Source: an uncultured Nitrospiraceae bacterium
GTDB lineage: Bacteria; Nitrospirota; Thermodesulfovibrionia; Thermodesulfovibrionales; SM23-35
Direction: 5' to 3'
DNA length: 64,000 bases
NCBI GenBank assembly: GCA_937138415.1
Contig: CAKZPA010000011.1
Span: forward strand, 1 to 64,000
Below are positions 28,201 to 36,222 of this stretch, one piece after another. Under the pieces are notes generated by a model, which was not told where the DNA came from, ran no database searches, and was given only the letters and a program-made list of their open reading frames with translations. How positions within the stretch are numbered: position 1 is the first letter of the stretch; each line of letters starts with the position of its first letter. Made by a program: the position numbers and the translations under genes.

Positions 28201-28862
28201 AGAAACCTCACGAGGGAGATGCGCGGCGCGGATTTATCCCACACGCCATCACTGTTTTTGTCCACGAGCAGGGGAATCAAGCCTTTTTCCTTCCGACCAC
28301 CGCGAATGACGATTTTGGTGCCCGGGTTCTCGAGAGCGCATCCTTCGCCTGTAATGAATAAAGACTGATCGGCGACGGTAAAGTCGCAGAGTGGATGATG
28401 CGGCGTTGTTTTCGTCCAGCCGCTATGTGGACTTCTGCCGATAAGGTCCGATGACAGGGGGTCCGGCGTGCCGACTCCACCTATGAGGAGATGCATCATG
28501 AGGTCGTACCGGCTCATCGTCGCCCAATTCAAGAGCGAGCCAGGGTATGGCCCTCTTTCTCCGGCTCTGCATCTGCCATGCGTCTCGTAGAATGCATCCG
28601 TCCGGGCACAGTAGGAGCCGAGAGGATCGAAATACCCGAGATAGGAAGTTTGCCGGGAATTTTCGTAGCGATCGCCAGGCGGATACGCTGGCAGGAGCAT
28701 CGCGGCCGAATTATCGATGATGACCGTGAGATTGGCGGGTACGGTTCTCGTCGCGAAAGGGGAAACGCTGCAGTAGTCGAACATCGTCTGTGTGGAGAGG
28801 TAAGCAGGGAACGCGATCATCAGTGCACTGAGAATGAGAAGCAAAGTGATCTTTTTTGTCAT
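25248..28862 (-). CDS. pilY1: PilY1-like type IV pilus tip adhesin (copy B)
   Basis: This large secreted protein of 1204 residues has a signal peptide (MTKKITLLLILSALMIAFPA). The N-terminal half carries a von Willebrand-like pattern (LTVIIDNSAAMLLPAYPP) and GSLLNWATMSRYDLMMHLL. A second region has SGTAPSFLPSDAGGVHGNVH and VPLWDAGETLAMM. The C-terminal PilC/PilY beta-propeller has VWKLGDIMNSSPTTL, VFVGANDGMLHAFRGGY, WRTILLGGMRLGGACG and a possible Ca-binding loop DADGNYETER. PilY1 proteins sit at the pilus tip and act in adhesion and retraction control. The ATG follows AGGAGG. It is the last gene of cassette B. Confidence 0.88.
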   Translation of the reverse strand: MTKKITLLLILSALMIAFPAYLSTQTMFDYCSVSPFATRTVPANLTVIIDNSAAMLLPAYPPGDRYENSRQTSYLGYFDPLGSYCARTDAFYETHGRCRAGERGPYPGSLLNWATMSRYDLMMHLLIGGVGTPDPLSSDLIGRSPHSGWTKTTPHHPLCDFTVADQSLFITGEGCALENPGTKIVIRGGRKEKGLIPLLVDKNSDGVWDKSAPRISLVRFLPSHGDVSVGPCMSEANPPRALFRAIADIAADETYTENRLGEAIEQAIAFYAQSCPQRTTCEDPIDSIPCRKNIILVIGSGEATDIPHPYTMTYLTAEIGKSHTRDIRSDRVGSQTISYFAVNMFGSSIGTHIMMDISRYGGFRDMNGNGIPDLAAEWDRNSDGVPDTYFSASEPSAIRPVLERTFVEHTVQSASGTAPSFLPSDAGGVHGNVHAFFVPRQSPNLSEVTWTGHLRNVWVDQSAHLREDSIHDLNLTLDQDRIMMTFSPGDGSPPKVALFSTLSDGTGGTFSTCSNPHIKDPSEIVPLWDAGETLAMMAPSQRIIFTSKRILRGDRVVHAHPESPYPTFQTGMNPVIARALNPDSFLTADVIVRYVRGECLETGVSGDTECGNDRNPAFRDRRIPINGTLRVWKLGDIMNSSPTTLNGSPLNAYHLAYADRSYYDYIATDRYRSRSSIVFVGANDGMLHAFRGGYLQERGLTGRIKAILKTAFGIDGPADRLGDEIWAFIPFNAFPYLKYLAAPDYCHINYSDLAVKVVDVSLGGEAGAARNLKSWRTILLGGMRLGGACGPGGDPPAPPRGTPENVGYSSFFAIDVTIPEKPVPLWEFSDDNMGLATSLPAVVRVGDRTQNGKWYAAFGSGSKILPGAGTDIGRDDTGYIYILDLGTGDLVKKIALDHHGIVGDVLAADADGNYETERIYFGTAHKSGAAWMGKILRLDVLSALAHSDVEVSWNGSLGITLFSGPYPFTASPDAALLPYGSIWVYAGSGKYYSDVDETDSSRQIVVGLRDHGTKIGEGALFDATNVPMRGVVTETEKLCLYDPETDRFGLQNAVTSVKPVSETYVSAVNGWKISLSHGERVISRPAAIGGLVDFLTYRPSEDPCSYGGDSFLYSVNAVTGVAPARLAIRSPAMTSGTSGEVVVHKSIRLGSGAPPAGNAIQFLQPRDGAESIEKHVQVGTGSIEHAENRPLYSIVSKIIHWLKK

Positions 28863-28917
28863 CTGTGACCCTCCTCTATCCTGAGACAAGTTCTCTCGAT
28901 GAAGAGTGCATACGATG

Positions 28918-28996
28918 CTCCCATGTTTTTTGGGAGAGCGAACGGCGCGGCTCTTTGACGCCGGTTGCGTCCAAACGGGTAGACGGAGGCTACCCG
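28918..28996 (-). other. Hairpin-rich spacer between pilX-B and pilY1-B
   Basis: The 173-bp gap holds successive strong stems on the minus strand: CGGGTAG/CTACCCG (28976-28996), GACGC/GCGTC (28957-28971) and CTCCC/GGGAG (28918-28936). The first is followed by only three T, so it is a weak terminator at best. The pattern suggests a structured leader for pilY1-B; no known riboswitch consensus fits. Confidence 0.35.
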
Positions 28997-29035
28997 ATAC
29001 GGCCGAGCGACGACGCGACAGATGCGTGAACGTCT

Positions 29036-29671
29036 TTAAAAAACATGTCTATAGAGCGCCGATGTTTCCGCCTTTGCGTTGCCCTCCCCGGTGACAACCG
29101 CATTGATCCGATAGTAGATTGCGGTGGTCGCCGGCCCGCCGTATGCCTTCGGAAATTCGATGCGGCTCCCGGTGAGCGGTGAGGCGTAGAGCCGCGTGAC
29201 GGTGACCGATGCCGAATACCGTGAAAACAGATCGGAAGAAGGCAATGTAAGCGTCGCGGAGCAGGGCGTATTGTCGCTGAACAAAATAGCGTCCGCGAGG
29301 CATGGCGGTGTGGAGTCTGCGATCGGGAGCGAAGCGATATCTTCTCCGCGTGCAATCGATTGGATGGCGGTTTTCATGATTTCTATCGAGCCATCGGCCG
29401 CCTCGGACGCGGTGGTATAGCGCTTCCCCGCGCCGGACATCACCGTTGATTGGGTCACGACGTAGAGGACTCCCGATATGAGAACGATGACGGCAAGCGT
29501 TATGACCAGGGCAGTGACCAGAGCGATGCCTCTCTCATCGAACGGTGCCGGAGAGCAAAACCCTCTACGGAATGGGGGGCCGGCGGCCGGCGGTGGCTGT
29601 GGTCTATTCGACCTTTTTCCGGTTGAAGTTGTGTGGTCCGCATGGATCATTCGTTTTTCTGTGCCCGCCAT
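29036..29671 (-). CDS. PilX-like minor pilin (copy B)
   Basis: The 211-residue protein has a long polar N-terminus of about 47 residues ending FDERG, then a hydrophobic segment (IALVTALVITLAVIVLISGV) and a globular pilin domain. The position-5 Glu of ordinary type IV pilins is absent, as in PilX/GspK-type tip pilins. CLADAILFSDNTPCSA may form a disulfide loop. It would join the priming complex at the pilus tip with the PilV/PilW-like proteins next to it. The long leader before the Gly cleavage site is unusual; a later start is possible. It lies 23 bp after pilW-B. Confidence 0.75.
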   Translation of the reverse strand: MAGTEKRMIHADHTTSTGKRSNRPQPPPAAGPPFRRGFCSPAPFDERGIALVTALVITLAVIVLISGVLYVVTQSTVMSGAGKRYTTASEAADGSIEIMKTAIQSIARGEDIASLPIADSTPPCLADAILFSDNTPCSATLTLPSSDLFSRYSASVTVTRLYASPLTGSRIEFPKAYGGPATTAIYYRINAVVTGEGNAKAETSALYRHVF

Positions 29672-29694
29672 TTCTCTTTTCCCATCTGCTCAGT

Positions 29695-30810
29695 TCATCG
29701 AATGTTTCTCGGCGTCACGGTCAGGACGACGAGCCGCCAGCGATACCGTCGTTGTTCCGATGTGAGAGAGACATCTCGCCCGATGCCGAGCTTCGCGTCG
29801 CCGACCCTCACTCTTTGAGGTTGTGCCGGGTTGTCCGGATTCGCGTAGAGATAATTGGTATCCCTGTTGCCGTTCTGCACGAGGATGTAGAGTCTCACGT
29901 GCTTCAGGCGGCGCCTCAGCGTCGGGTTATCGTAAGCGGATGCGATTTGGCCGCCGTTGTCCCACACATCGATCGTCCCGTCGCCCGGAGAACCAGTGTC
30001 GAGGCCGAAAGCGACCTGGATGTCCCTGACGCACGCAAGGAGCGGTTCGATCGATTCACCGTGACTTATTTCGACCCGCTGGAGACTCCGCGTCCCCGGA
30101 GCGCACACTTTTGGCATGTCCGCCGATGCCCCGCCTAATCGGTACTGAACCAGGTAATAGGGCCTCGGGATTTCTGATCCGCTTCCCTGTGGCGGTCGCG
30201 TCAGTCCGTAGAGGAGCATCCCTTTTTGCGCGTTCCCGGGACCTGACGGATAAACGAACCGCCACGTCGCGCCGTCGGCAATGAGGGAGTTCGTCATCGG
30301 TTCGATGTAGATGACCCTGTCGTCCGTCTGAATGTTTTCTCCTGCATCCTCCCACATATGAGCTTCGTTCGGTGCGACTCTCTTGAGGTAGCTCCATTTC
30401 TGGGAAGCCCTCGAATAGATGCCGAGCGCGGTCCCCATCATGAACAGGGCGTCGGCGCCGGCGAGCCCCGTGGAGGGATATTTCCCGCCCAGCGGATTGG
30501 CTGTGCTGCCCGGGGAAATATTATCTGTCGCTCCGAGGGAGACGGCCGGAGGGGTAAACGTGAGGCCGCCGTAGTCATCCGCCAGTCCGTAACCTGCCAT
30601 CATGATATCCCGCTCGATGACGTTCCTCGCGATCACGATCTCGATTTCGGATTGCGCAAGCCGGAATTCTCTCGAAGCGTGATTCGCATACGCCGTGTAT
30701 AACGCGTAGACGCCCGTCATGATAAAGAGAAAGATTGCGAGCGAGACGAGGAGTTCCGTCAGCGTTGTACCTCGTTCATTGCCTATGAACACCTTATAGG
30801 TATCCTTCAC
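29695..30810 (-). CDS. PilW-like minor pilin (copy B)
   Basis: The 371-residue prepilin has cleavage motif NERG-TTLTELLVSLAIFLF and Glu at position 5 of the mature chain. PilW-like features follow: RNVIERDIMMAGYGL, a large middle domain, DIQVAFGLDTGSPGDGTIDV and a C-terminal RYRWRLVVLTVTPRNI. This last segment closely parallels the end of the other PilW-like protein in the window. It starts with GTG behind GAGG, 24 bp after pilV-B. It is predicted to be part of the minor-pilin initiation complex. Confidence 0.8.
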   Translation of the reverse strand: MKDTYKVFIGNERGTTLTELLVSLAIFLFIMTGVYALYTAYANHASREFRLAQSEIEIVIARNVIERDIMMAGYGLADDYGGLTFTPPAVSLGATDNISPGSTANPLGGKYPSTGLAGADALFMMGTALGIYSRASQKWSYLKRVAPNEAHMWEDAGENIQTDDRVIYIEPMTNSLIADGATWRFVYPSGPGNAQKGMLLYGLTRPPQGSGSEIPRPYYLVQYRLGGASADMPKVCAPGTRSLQRVEISHGESIEPLLACVRDIQVAFGLDTGSPGDGTIDVWDNGGQIASAYDNPTLRRRLKHVRLYILVQNGNRDTNYLYANPDNPAQPQRVRVGDAKLGIGRDVSLTSEQRRYRWRLVVLTVTPRNIR

Positions 30811-30834
30811 CCTCGAATCCGTAACCCCTGTCTT

Positions 30835-31320
30835 TCAGGGTTTTCGATGCCTGTAAAGAACCGCACTGTGTACGTGACTCTCGTTGCTTTCTCTGTAGGC
30901 AACATTGATGATGACCTGCCTGAGGTTCTCGCCGAGAGATGACACTTCCCACGTTATGTTGAATCTCTGCCGGAACCCCTTGATAGTTTGGACGGGATTC
31001 GGATATTTTAGGTAATCATCGGGCGTGACGGTGAGACACGCGTTGCCGTTGTCGTAACGATACGTGTCCGAGAAGTGTTCCAGATCGGGGTCGGCAGTTA
31101 CGCCGCATGTGCGAATAGCCTCGAACGGAACGGCGAGGAGGACTTCCGCCGTGTGATTTGTCAGCCGGACTGCGGTATCCCTGAGATCGTTCTGCACGTT
31201 CACTTTGATCGCGTGGATGAGAGTGGCGGAGAGAACGAGGAGAGAGAGCGCGATCACCGCGAGCGCCGTCATCATTTCGATGAGAGAGAACCCGCTATTG
31301 CTCCCGACACTCATTTTCAT
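30835..31320 (-). CDS. PilV-like minor pilin (copy B)
   Basis: The 161-residue prepilin has cleavage motif NSG-FSLIEMMTALAVIALSL. The remainder is a small pilin domain with two Cys (in RTCGVTADPD and GNACLTVTP) and ends AVLYRHRKP. The start lies 26 bp inside the upstream fimT-like gene, behind GGGAGGG, so the two are translationally linked. It resembles the PilV-like protein of cassette A in position and size, though the sequences have diverged. Confidence 0.8.
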   Translation of the reverse strand: MKMSVGSNSGFSLIEMMTALAVIALSLLVLSATLIHAIKVNVQNDLRDTAVRLTNHTAEVLLAVPFEAIRTCGVTADPDLEHFSDTYRYDNGNACLTVTPDDYLKYPNPVQTIKGFRQRFNITWEVSSLGENLRQVIINVAYRESNESHVHSAVLYRHRKP

Positions 31321-31900
31321 GCCAGATGCCCTCCCGAACTCGGTTGAAGCTCACGCTGACGCATTTTTTCTGGAGATCCCGCTGATCGGAATGGTGAAAC
31401 ACGATGCTCATCTGCTGGAACCCGAAGTTCTTTTGCCGCGGTATCCCCGAATGGTCGAAGAGGAGGACGGCATTGTCGGGGTCGACGAGTGTCCCACCTT
31501 TTTTGATCTTCATTTCGACAGACGGTGCGAGATCACGAAACCCGGTTTTTCGATTTCCGATGGTGAGCGGTCGTTCTTCACCTATGCCATCGTACGCAAA
31601 ATTGCGGTTTGCGTCGTTGAACCGGAAAAGATGGTACCGTCTTTTTGATTCGAATCGGATGCCCGCTCCCCGCAAGACGGCGCATGCGGGATCCGGCCCC
31701 TGTGTCATCGCGGAGAATCTGATCGACTGGAGGTCCGCGAGAAGCTCCCGGGCAGAGCTGCGCAGCCGTTCCGTACCGGTAAAACCCGGGCCGATGGCCA
31801 CGAGAGCGGCGAGAATACTCATGATCGCGAGTACGATAATCAGTTCTATGAAAGTAAGCCCTTCAACATGACGTGCGTGGAATAAGGAGCTTGTCTTCAT
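31295..31900 (-). CDS. FimT/GspH-like minor pilin (copy B)
   Basis: The 201-residue prepilin has cleavage motif VEG-LTFIELIIVLAIMSIL. It is followed by the GspH-type pattern RSSARELLADLQSIRFSAMT, typical of FimT pseudopilins. A conserved late strand reads GTLVDPDNAVLLFDHSGIPR. The ATG at 31900 is behind AGGGCAT and suits the leader length; the frame is open to 31975. It is the first gene of cassette B, and a 14-bp palindrome lies 50 bp upstream. Confidence 0.82.
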   Translation of the reverse strand: MKTSSLFHARHVEGLTFIELIIVLAIMSILAALVAIGPGFTGTERLRSSARELLADLQSIRFSAMTQGPDPACAVLRGAGIRFESKRRYHLFRFNDANRNFAYDGIGEERPLTIGNRKTGFRDLAPSVEMKIKKGGTLVDPDNAVLLFDHSGIPRQKNFGFQQMSIVFHHSDQRDLQKKCVSVSFNRVREGIWHENECREQ

Positions 31901-31949
31901 CGTCGTATGCCCTAATGACCTATTCTTGGGGAACCGCAGTTGGTGTATA

Positions 31950-31963
31950 TTAGCATATGCTAA
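31950..31963. promoter_or_regulatory. Perfect 14-bp palindrome upstream of pilus cassette B
   Basis: TTAGCATATGCTAA is a perfect palindrome located 50 bp before the fimT-B start, in an otherwise AT-rich 287-bp gap that also contains ATATATAATATAAAAAAG near 32035-32052. It could be an operator for a dimeric regulator of the cassette. No -35/-10 pair is convincing. Confidence 0.35.
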
Positions 31964-32187
31964 CAGACAATGCAAGATATTTTTTGTCCAACGATTTGGC
32001 CCGCAGTGTATCGCGAGGACGAAGAATCCAGTATAAATATATAATATAAAAAAGCAACTTTCTTTTACGAACGAGGAGGGTATTGCTTACGTAAGGGTGG
32101 TAGGCAATGCTGCAATCAAAGGGGGGAAGAGTATTTAGCTAATGAATAAATCAGTCTCCGCTTCGTAAACCGGCAGGCAAAGAGTGA

Positions 32188-33123
32188 TTACTCTTTTTGC
32201 TCTTGTTTTATTTCGAGGGTAAAGAGCTGGGTTGCCTCTCCGCCGTGCCCATCATTGACCACGATTGTGAACGATGCCTTACCGATAAATTCATTCGGCA
32301 CGTCCCACGTAATGTCTCCCGACGAAGGGTCGATCTTCATACCCGCTGGAGCGTTCCTCAGCGAAAAAGCGAGGTCATCGCCATCGGGGTCCGTGGCGTG
32401 GACCTGCTGAGAATATCGTTTCCCGTCAAAAAGGTATTTCCTGTCATCCGATATGGTCGGTGGCATGTTCACGATCTCCCTCTTGATGGTTCCCGCTCGC
32501 CCATAGTCCGTACCGTCGAATGGGGTTATCGTCACCGAGATCTTGTCGCCTCTCTTGAGGTGCGTGCGCAGTTGCCAGCCCTCTCCCGCTGATTCTCCAT
32601 TTTTCGTCCACTGATACGACAACGTGACGTCGTCGCCATCGATATCCGTGCCGGCGGCATCAACGCCCAGGAAGTCGCCTGGTTTTAAAACCTCCGGAAC
32701 AATCTTCACCCTGCTGATCTCCGGTGGAGAGTTCCGTATCTGCACGACATTCGAGACGAGTTCCTTCCCGTCTATGACCGCTCTGGCCTGGACGCTATCG
32801 CCTTTTTTTGCCGTGGAGGCATCGAATTCGGAGGATCTCGGGTTCGGCGCCGGCATGCCATTCACGAGCCATTCGATCTTCGCGCCGGAGAGATCGAATC
32901 CATGCGGCACCACGTATAACCGCGACGCCTTGGTGGCGTTGAGCGGCGCTATTTCCAGTGAATGAGAAGCGCTCGTCACCGAACTATCAGCCTGGGGTGT
33001 CCCGGTTCCGATATCCGTCCCCACGGTTTGCAGTTTACCGACATCGGTTTTATCAGACGAGCAGGAGAGGAGAAAAAGGAGTACGATAGTCGATATCACC
33101 TTATTCATATGAAAATGGGTCAT
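32188..33123 (-). CDS. Lipoprotein with Ig-like/cadherin-like repeats
   Basis: The 311-residue protein has a lipoprotein signal with lipobox FLLSC (Cys near residue 21), then a Ser/Thr/Gly-rich spacer. Three beta-sandwich-like units follow: LNATKASRLYVVPHGFDLSG, then SYQWTKNGESAGEGWQ with DIDGDDVTL, then ATDPDGDDLAFSLRNAPAGM with GKASFTIVVNDGHGG. The DxDGDD and NDGHGG motifs are usual in Ca-binding cadherin-like or putative-Ig (He_PIG) domains. It follows pilX-A on the same strand and may be a surface or periplasmic partner of the pilus. A later ATG at 33108 is an alternative start. Confidence 0.72.
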   Translation of the reverse strand: MTHFHMNKVISTIVLLFLLSCSSDKTDVGKLQTVGTDIGTGTPQADSSVTSASHSLEIAPLNATKASRLYVVPHGFDLSGAKIEWLVNGMPAPNPRSSEFDASTAKKGDSVQARAVIDGKELVSNVVQIRNSPPEISRVKIVPEVLKPGDFLGVDAAGTDIDGDDVTLSYQWTKNGESAGEGWQLRTHLKRGDKISVTITPFDGTDYGRAGTIKREIVNMPPTISDDRKYLFDGKRYSQQVHATDPDGDDLAFSLRNAPAGMKIDPSSGDITWDVPNEFIGKASFTIVVNDGHGGEATQLFTLEIKQEQKE

Positions 33124-33134
33124 CTGTCACTGTC

Positions 33135-33275
33135 CTAAAAATGATTAGTGAAAGTAACCCGCCGACACCATCTCAAACCACGAGGGGCAGAGCTTCTCAT
33201 AGACACATTCGTGGTCGATACCTTTTTGCCCTTAACCGGCTCGAGCGGATGCGGGTTAGCAATTTCTCTTTTCAT
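33135..33275 (-). CDS. Possible small protein (46 aa) overlapping the pilX-A stop
   Basis: An ATG overlaps the pilX-A stop codon as TGATG and opens a 46-codon frame beginning MKREIANPHPLEPVKGKK and ending TFTNHF. The overlap is what one expects for a coupled gene, but the later sequence is basic and low in recognisable structure. It could be chance. It fills most of the gap before the lipoprotein gene. Confidence 0.22.
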   Translation of the reverse strand: MKREIANPHPLEPVKGKKVSTTNVSMRSSAPRGLRWCRRVTFTNHF

Positions 33276-34021
33276 CAGTACTGATACAGTACGGAAAGCT
33301 TCGCCCTTTCGCTCGGGTTGTCGGCGTTTTCGGCCTCGACCTCAATGGTATACAGGTAGGGTACGCTTACGACTGTGATGTCGCCGGAACCGGAGCTGAC
33401 CACTCCATGCTTGAGCAAACCTTCCTCGCCGCCGGAGTTGCCCAACACGGTATCTACCACTTTCGCATATACGCTGTACGTCGGGGTCGTGAATGAACCG
33501 GGGAGCTGCAGGCTCACGTCGTAGGAGAACGGGTTGTTTGTCGGATCGATTGTCAATGACGAATCGCAGTTTGACCAACAACGCGTGGGCAGATTGAGTT
33601 TCGCCGCCAAACCGGTGTAATTCCCGATCGCGGTGCAGTCTGGTATTGCCTGCTGCGTCACGCACGTACTCGGCGTCACGACCTCCAGGTCAAGCGATGA
33701 TAAACTCTCTTTCAGGGAGTCAAGCGACTGCACGTCCCCCCTGAGGGAAATGACTTGATACATCACATCGTTGCCACCAAGGCCGGCTTCCAAGGCGGTC
33801 TTGTACCTTTTCTGCATGCCGGTTATCTGCGTCCCCGACGTGATTATATATATGAGTCCGGCAATGACGGCAAGGATGATTGCCGAGAGGATCAGAACCA
33901 TCGCAAGCGCCACGCCTCTCTCGTTTTGCACTGCTGCTCTATGAGTTGGGACGCTCCACATATGATCAATCGGTCTTTGAATAGTTGTTTGACATCTCTT
34001 CGCTTTTAACGAGTAGTTCAT
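33275..34021 (-). CDS. PilX-like minor pilin (copy A)
   Basis: The 248-residue protein has a 35-residue polar leader ending QNERG, then VALAMVLILSAIILAVIAGL and a pilin-like domain. As in the other copy, mature position 5 is not Glu, the PilX/GspK condition. Four Cys (STCVTQQAIPDC and TRCWSNC) probably form two disulfides. It ends SERAKLSVLYQY. The ATG follows GAGGTAAC and lies 4 bp after pilW-A. A tip or priming role is inferred from family and context. Confidence 0.75.
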   Translation of the reverse strand: MNYSLKAKRCQTTIQRPIDHMWSVPTHRAAVQNERGVALAMVLILSAIILAVIAGLIYIITSGTQITGMQKRYKTALEAGLGGNDVMYQVISLRGDVQSLDSLKESLSSLDLEVVTPSTCVTQQAIPDCTAIGNYTGLAAKLNLPTRCWSNCDSSLTIDPTNNPFSYDVSLQLPGSFTTPTYSVYAKVVDTVLGNSGGEEGLLKHGVVSSGSGDITVVSVPYLYTIEVEAENADNPSERAKLSVLYQY

Positions 34022-34025
34022 AAAG

Positions 34026-35240
34026 TTACCTCAGATTCAACGGCCTGACGGCCACTGTGGAGAGCTTCCACCTGTAACGTTTATAATCGGAGTCTCCAAC
34101 GAGCTCCTTGAGGTCAGCGAACTCGAGAGATCTCGAGGTGCTGCCAAGGATTTCCGTGGCGGATAAAAAGGTTCGCGTATCGTTCATGGAGAAATCATAG
34201 GTCTCATCTCGCTGACCTTCGTGAGCGACGACGTATATCCTGACTTCTCTGAGGCGTTCTCTTATCTCCTGGGCGGTCAATCCCGATATATCGTCCAGCG
34301 GAGGCCAATCGATGGCGTTGTCATTGTTCGTATCGAGCCAGAAGGTCACCTGGAAATCCGCGACGCAGTCGAGCAGCGGGAGGCTGGTGAAGCTTCCCAC
34401 GTTGTCGTGGTTCAGTATTGCCTTCACGAGGACACCCGTGTTGGGAGCACATCTGCTCGGTACGTTCGCGGTCGATATGAAGTAGTCGCTTCTGTTGAAC
34501 GGGCTCACGAGATCACTCGCGGAGTCGACCCCGTAGACGATCCGGATATCGGACGCCGTCGACGGAGCCCAGGATGCTAAATTGCTGTATGTATCCCAAA
34601 AAGCGCCGTCACGTACAACCAACATTCTTTGATTTGTCGATCCCCCCATTGCCATGACAATGACCCTATCGTCATTCGCCAGATTATCGCCCGATGGTGA
34701 CCATTGGCGTGGGTTATACGTCTCGATAAACGGCTCGGGCGTCGAAAGTAAGGCGGTCCACTTGCCTGCCGTCTCGCTCCCCACGACGTTGACGGCCTTC
34801 AAGACAAGATAATCCGAACCACGTACGACACCGTCACCGCTTACGATCCCCCGCGGCGGATCGGCGGGTGCGTCGTTGTAGCTGCTGGCAGGCGTCTCTG
34901 TCGCTTCGCTGTAGTTGATCGGATTCTGGAAGGACCACGGCAATCCGTACCCCGCGTGCTCGATATCGCGCCTCAGGATGTCGAGGCCGACCATCCCCTC
35001 TATGTTTGTCTCCGCAATTTTGCTCTGCTGTTTGAATTGAGTCAACAGACCGGAAAATATCTGAGAGGCGGCGGCCATGACGAAGACGAAGACAACCATG
35101 GTGATCAGGAGTTCCACCATGGTAAATCCTCTTTGGCTTTCTAACGCGTTGGAGGAAAACTGAATAAGCCTCTTCTTCACACCAACGTCTTCCCGTTCGG
35201 TACCCTCTCCGCTGTCATTCGATAGCCGGATGAACATCAT
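34026..35240 (-). CDS. PilW-like minor pilin (copy A)
   Basis: The 404-residue prepilin starts MMFIRLSNDSGEGTERED. The unusually long leader of about 40 residues ends SQRG, followed by FTMVELLITMVVFVFVMAAA with Glu5. PilW-like features include LDILRRDIEHAGYGLPW, a central domain, DFQVTFWLDTNNDNAIDW and a C-terminal RYRWKLSTVAVRPLNL that parallels copy B. The ATG at 35240 overlaps the pilV-A stop (ATGA) behind GAGG. Confidence 0.82.
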   Translation of the reverse strand: MMFIRLSNDSGEGTEREDVGVKKRLIQFSSNALESQRGFTMVELLITMVVFVFVMAAASQIFSGLLTQFKQQSKIAETNIEGMVGLDILRRDIEHAGYGLPWSFQNPINYSEATETPASSYNDAPADPPRGIVSGDGVVRGSDYLVLKAVNVVGSETAGKWTALLSTPEPFIETYNPRQWSPSGDNLANDDRVIVMAMGGSTNQRMLVVRDGAFWDTYSNLASWAPSTASDIRIVYGVDSASDLVSPFNRSDYFISTANVPSRCAPNTGVLVKAILNHDNVGSFTSLPLLDCVADFQVTFWLDTNNDNAIDWPPLDDISGLTAQEIRERLREVRIYVVAHEGQRDETYDFSMNDTRTFLSATEILGSTSRSLEFADLKELVGDSDYKRYRWKLSTVAVRPLNLR

Positions 35241-35710
35241 TGTTTCCTCACGATTGTCGAGATGCTGTGGATATAATCGTTTCCCCTCCACTTCCAGCCG
35301 ACCGTGATAGAGACTCGTTTATTGTCATTATCCAGTTGCACGACATCTCTGTTCGTGCAATAGTCAAGGGTGGATATATTCTTGAAAGTCCTTTGTACAT
35401 GCTCGCCGTTCGTTCCGAACTGCTCGATGAAGGCCCCGGGACAGATCGCCTCATTGAGATTCTCGTCGGATTCGTCGTTTATCAGGAGGTCCACGTAGTC
35501 GTTGAACGGCAAGTTTCGTGCTTCGGACATGCGCTCATCCGCGATACTGACGGCTTCGGACCTGAGGATATTGACCATGTTCGAGTCGATTCCGACGAGA
35601 GCGGTCTGCATCATGGCGAGGGATACGAGGAGGAACACCACCATGGCGATCAGCACTTCGACCAGAGTGAGCCCTTTGTTATTTTTCAACACACGACGCT
35701 CCATCTTCAT
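35237..35710 (-). CDS. PilV-like minor pilin (copy A)
   Basis: The 157-residue prepilin has cleavage motif NKG-LTLVEVLIAMVVFLLVSL, and the PilV-like run SIADERMSEARNLPFNDY follows. Cys residues in AICPGAF and DYCTNRD may pair. It ends DYIHSISTIVRKQ. The start lies 32 bp within fimT-A behind GGGGAAG, and the stop overlaps pilW-A. It is part of the tightly packed fimT-V-W-X run of cassette A. Confidence 0.82.
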   Translation of the reverse strand: MKMERRVLKNNKGLTLVEVLIAMVVFLLVSLAMMQTALVGIDSNMVNILRSEAVSIADERMSEARNLPFNDYVDLLINDESDENLNEAICPGAFIEQFGTNGEHVQRTFKNISTLDYCTNRDVVQLDNDNKRVSITVGWKWRGNDYIHSISTIVRKQ

Positions 35711-36200
35711 TCCACTTCCCCATGTTTATCCGTGTTCGGGAGATTGTCAGGCAATCGTAGTCGGCGTCGTTCGTGGTCGTCAGGCGCATGCTGCCTTCGG
35801 GAGTCATCATGCCGCGTCTGTCCAAACTCACATGGGTGCCGGATCCTTTCCAGTCGATGGCATATTCGACGGTCTTCGGGTATGTCGGCAGGGGTACGTC
35901 AGAGTCCTGCTCGAGCGTACCGTTGCCATCCGGCGCGGGATTCGTATCCTCATAGATCGTGTATGACCCTGTGGTCCATGCAAGGAAGTGGGTCCTGTTC
36001 ATCGTCATCGCCCGTGCCCGTGCGTTCATCAGGTCGGCATGCATCTGTTTGGCCTGATTCTCGACCCGATAGCGCCCCATCCAATTCCGGTATTCGAAGC
36101 CCAGTGTAACGACGAGGATCGCAATGACCGAAACCACGATAATGAGTTCGATCAACGTTATGCCGTCCTGTTTATTGATCAAATGCCCTGCATTGTGCAT
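35679..36200 (-). CDS. FimT/GspH-like minor pilin (copy A)
   Basis: The 173-residue prepilin has cleavage motif KQDG-ITLIELIIVVSVIAILV. The GspH/FimT pattern QAKQMHADLMNARARAMTMN follows. Two late Cys (YDCLTISR and GASC) may pair. The ATG at 36200 has GCAGGGAT upstream. It begins 22 bp after the pilY1-A stop on the same strand, so it probably shares the sigma-54-type promoter upstream of pilY1-A. Confidence 0.83.
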   Translation of the reverse strand: MHNAGHLINKQDGITLIELIIVVSVIAILVVTLGFEYRNWMGRYRVENQAKQMHADLMNARARAMTMNRTHFLAWTTGSYTIYEDTNPAPDGNGTLEQDSDVPLPTYPKTVEYAIDWKGSGTHVSLDRRGMMTPEGSMRLTTTNDADYDCLTISRTRINMGKWNEDGASCVEK

Positions 36201-36222
36201 CGCATATCCCTGCTTTGTTGCC

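Noticed and set aside
28863-29035. c-di-GMP (GEMM) riboswitch before pilY1-B
   Set aside because: GGACGCAA and a GGTAGC-type hairpin occur, but in the wrong order and without the GGGCAAACC part or the tetraloop-receptor pairing.
31901-32187. Sigma-54 promoter for pilus cassette B
   Set aside because: GG and GC pairs near 31965-31995 have wrong spacing; no TGGCAC-N5-TTGC match on the minus strand.
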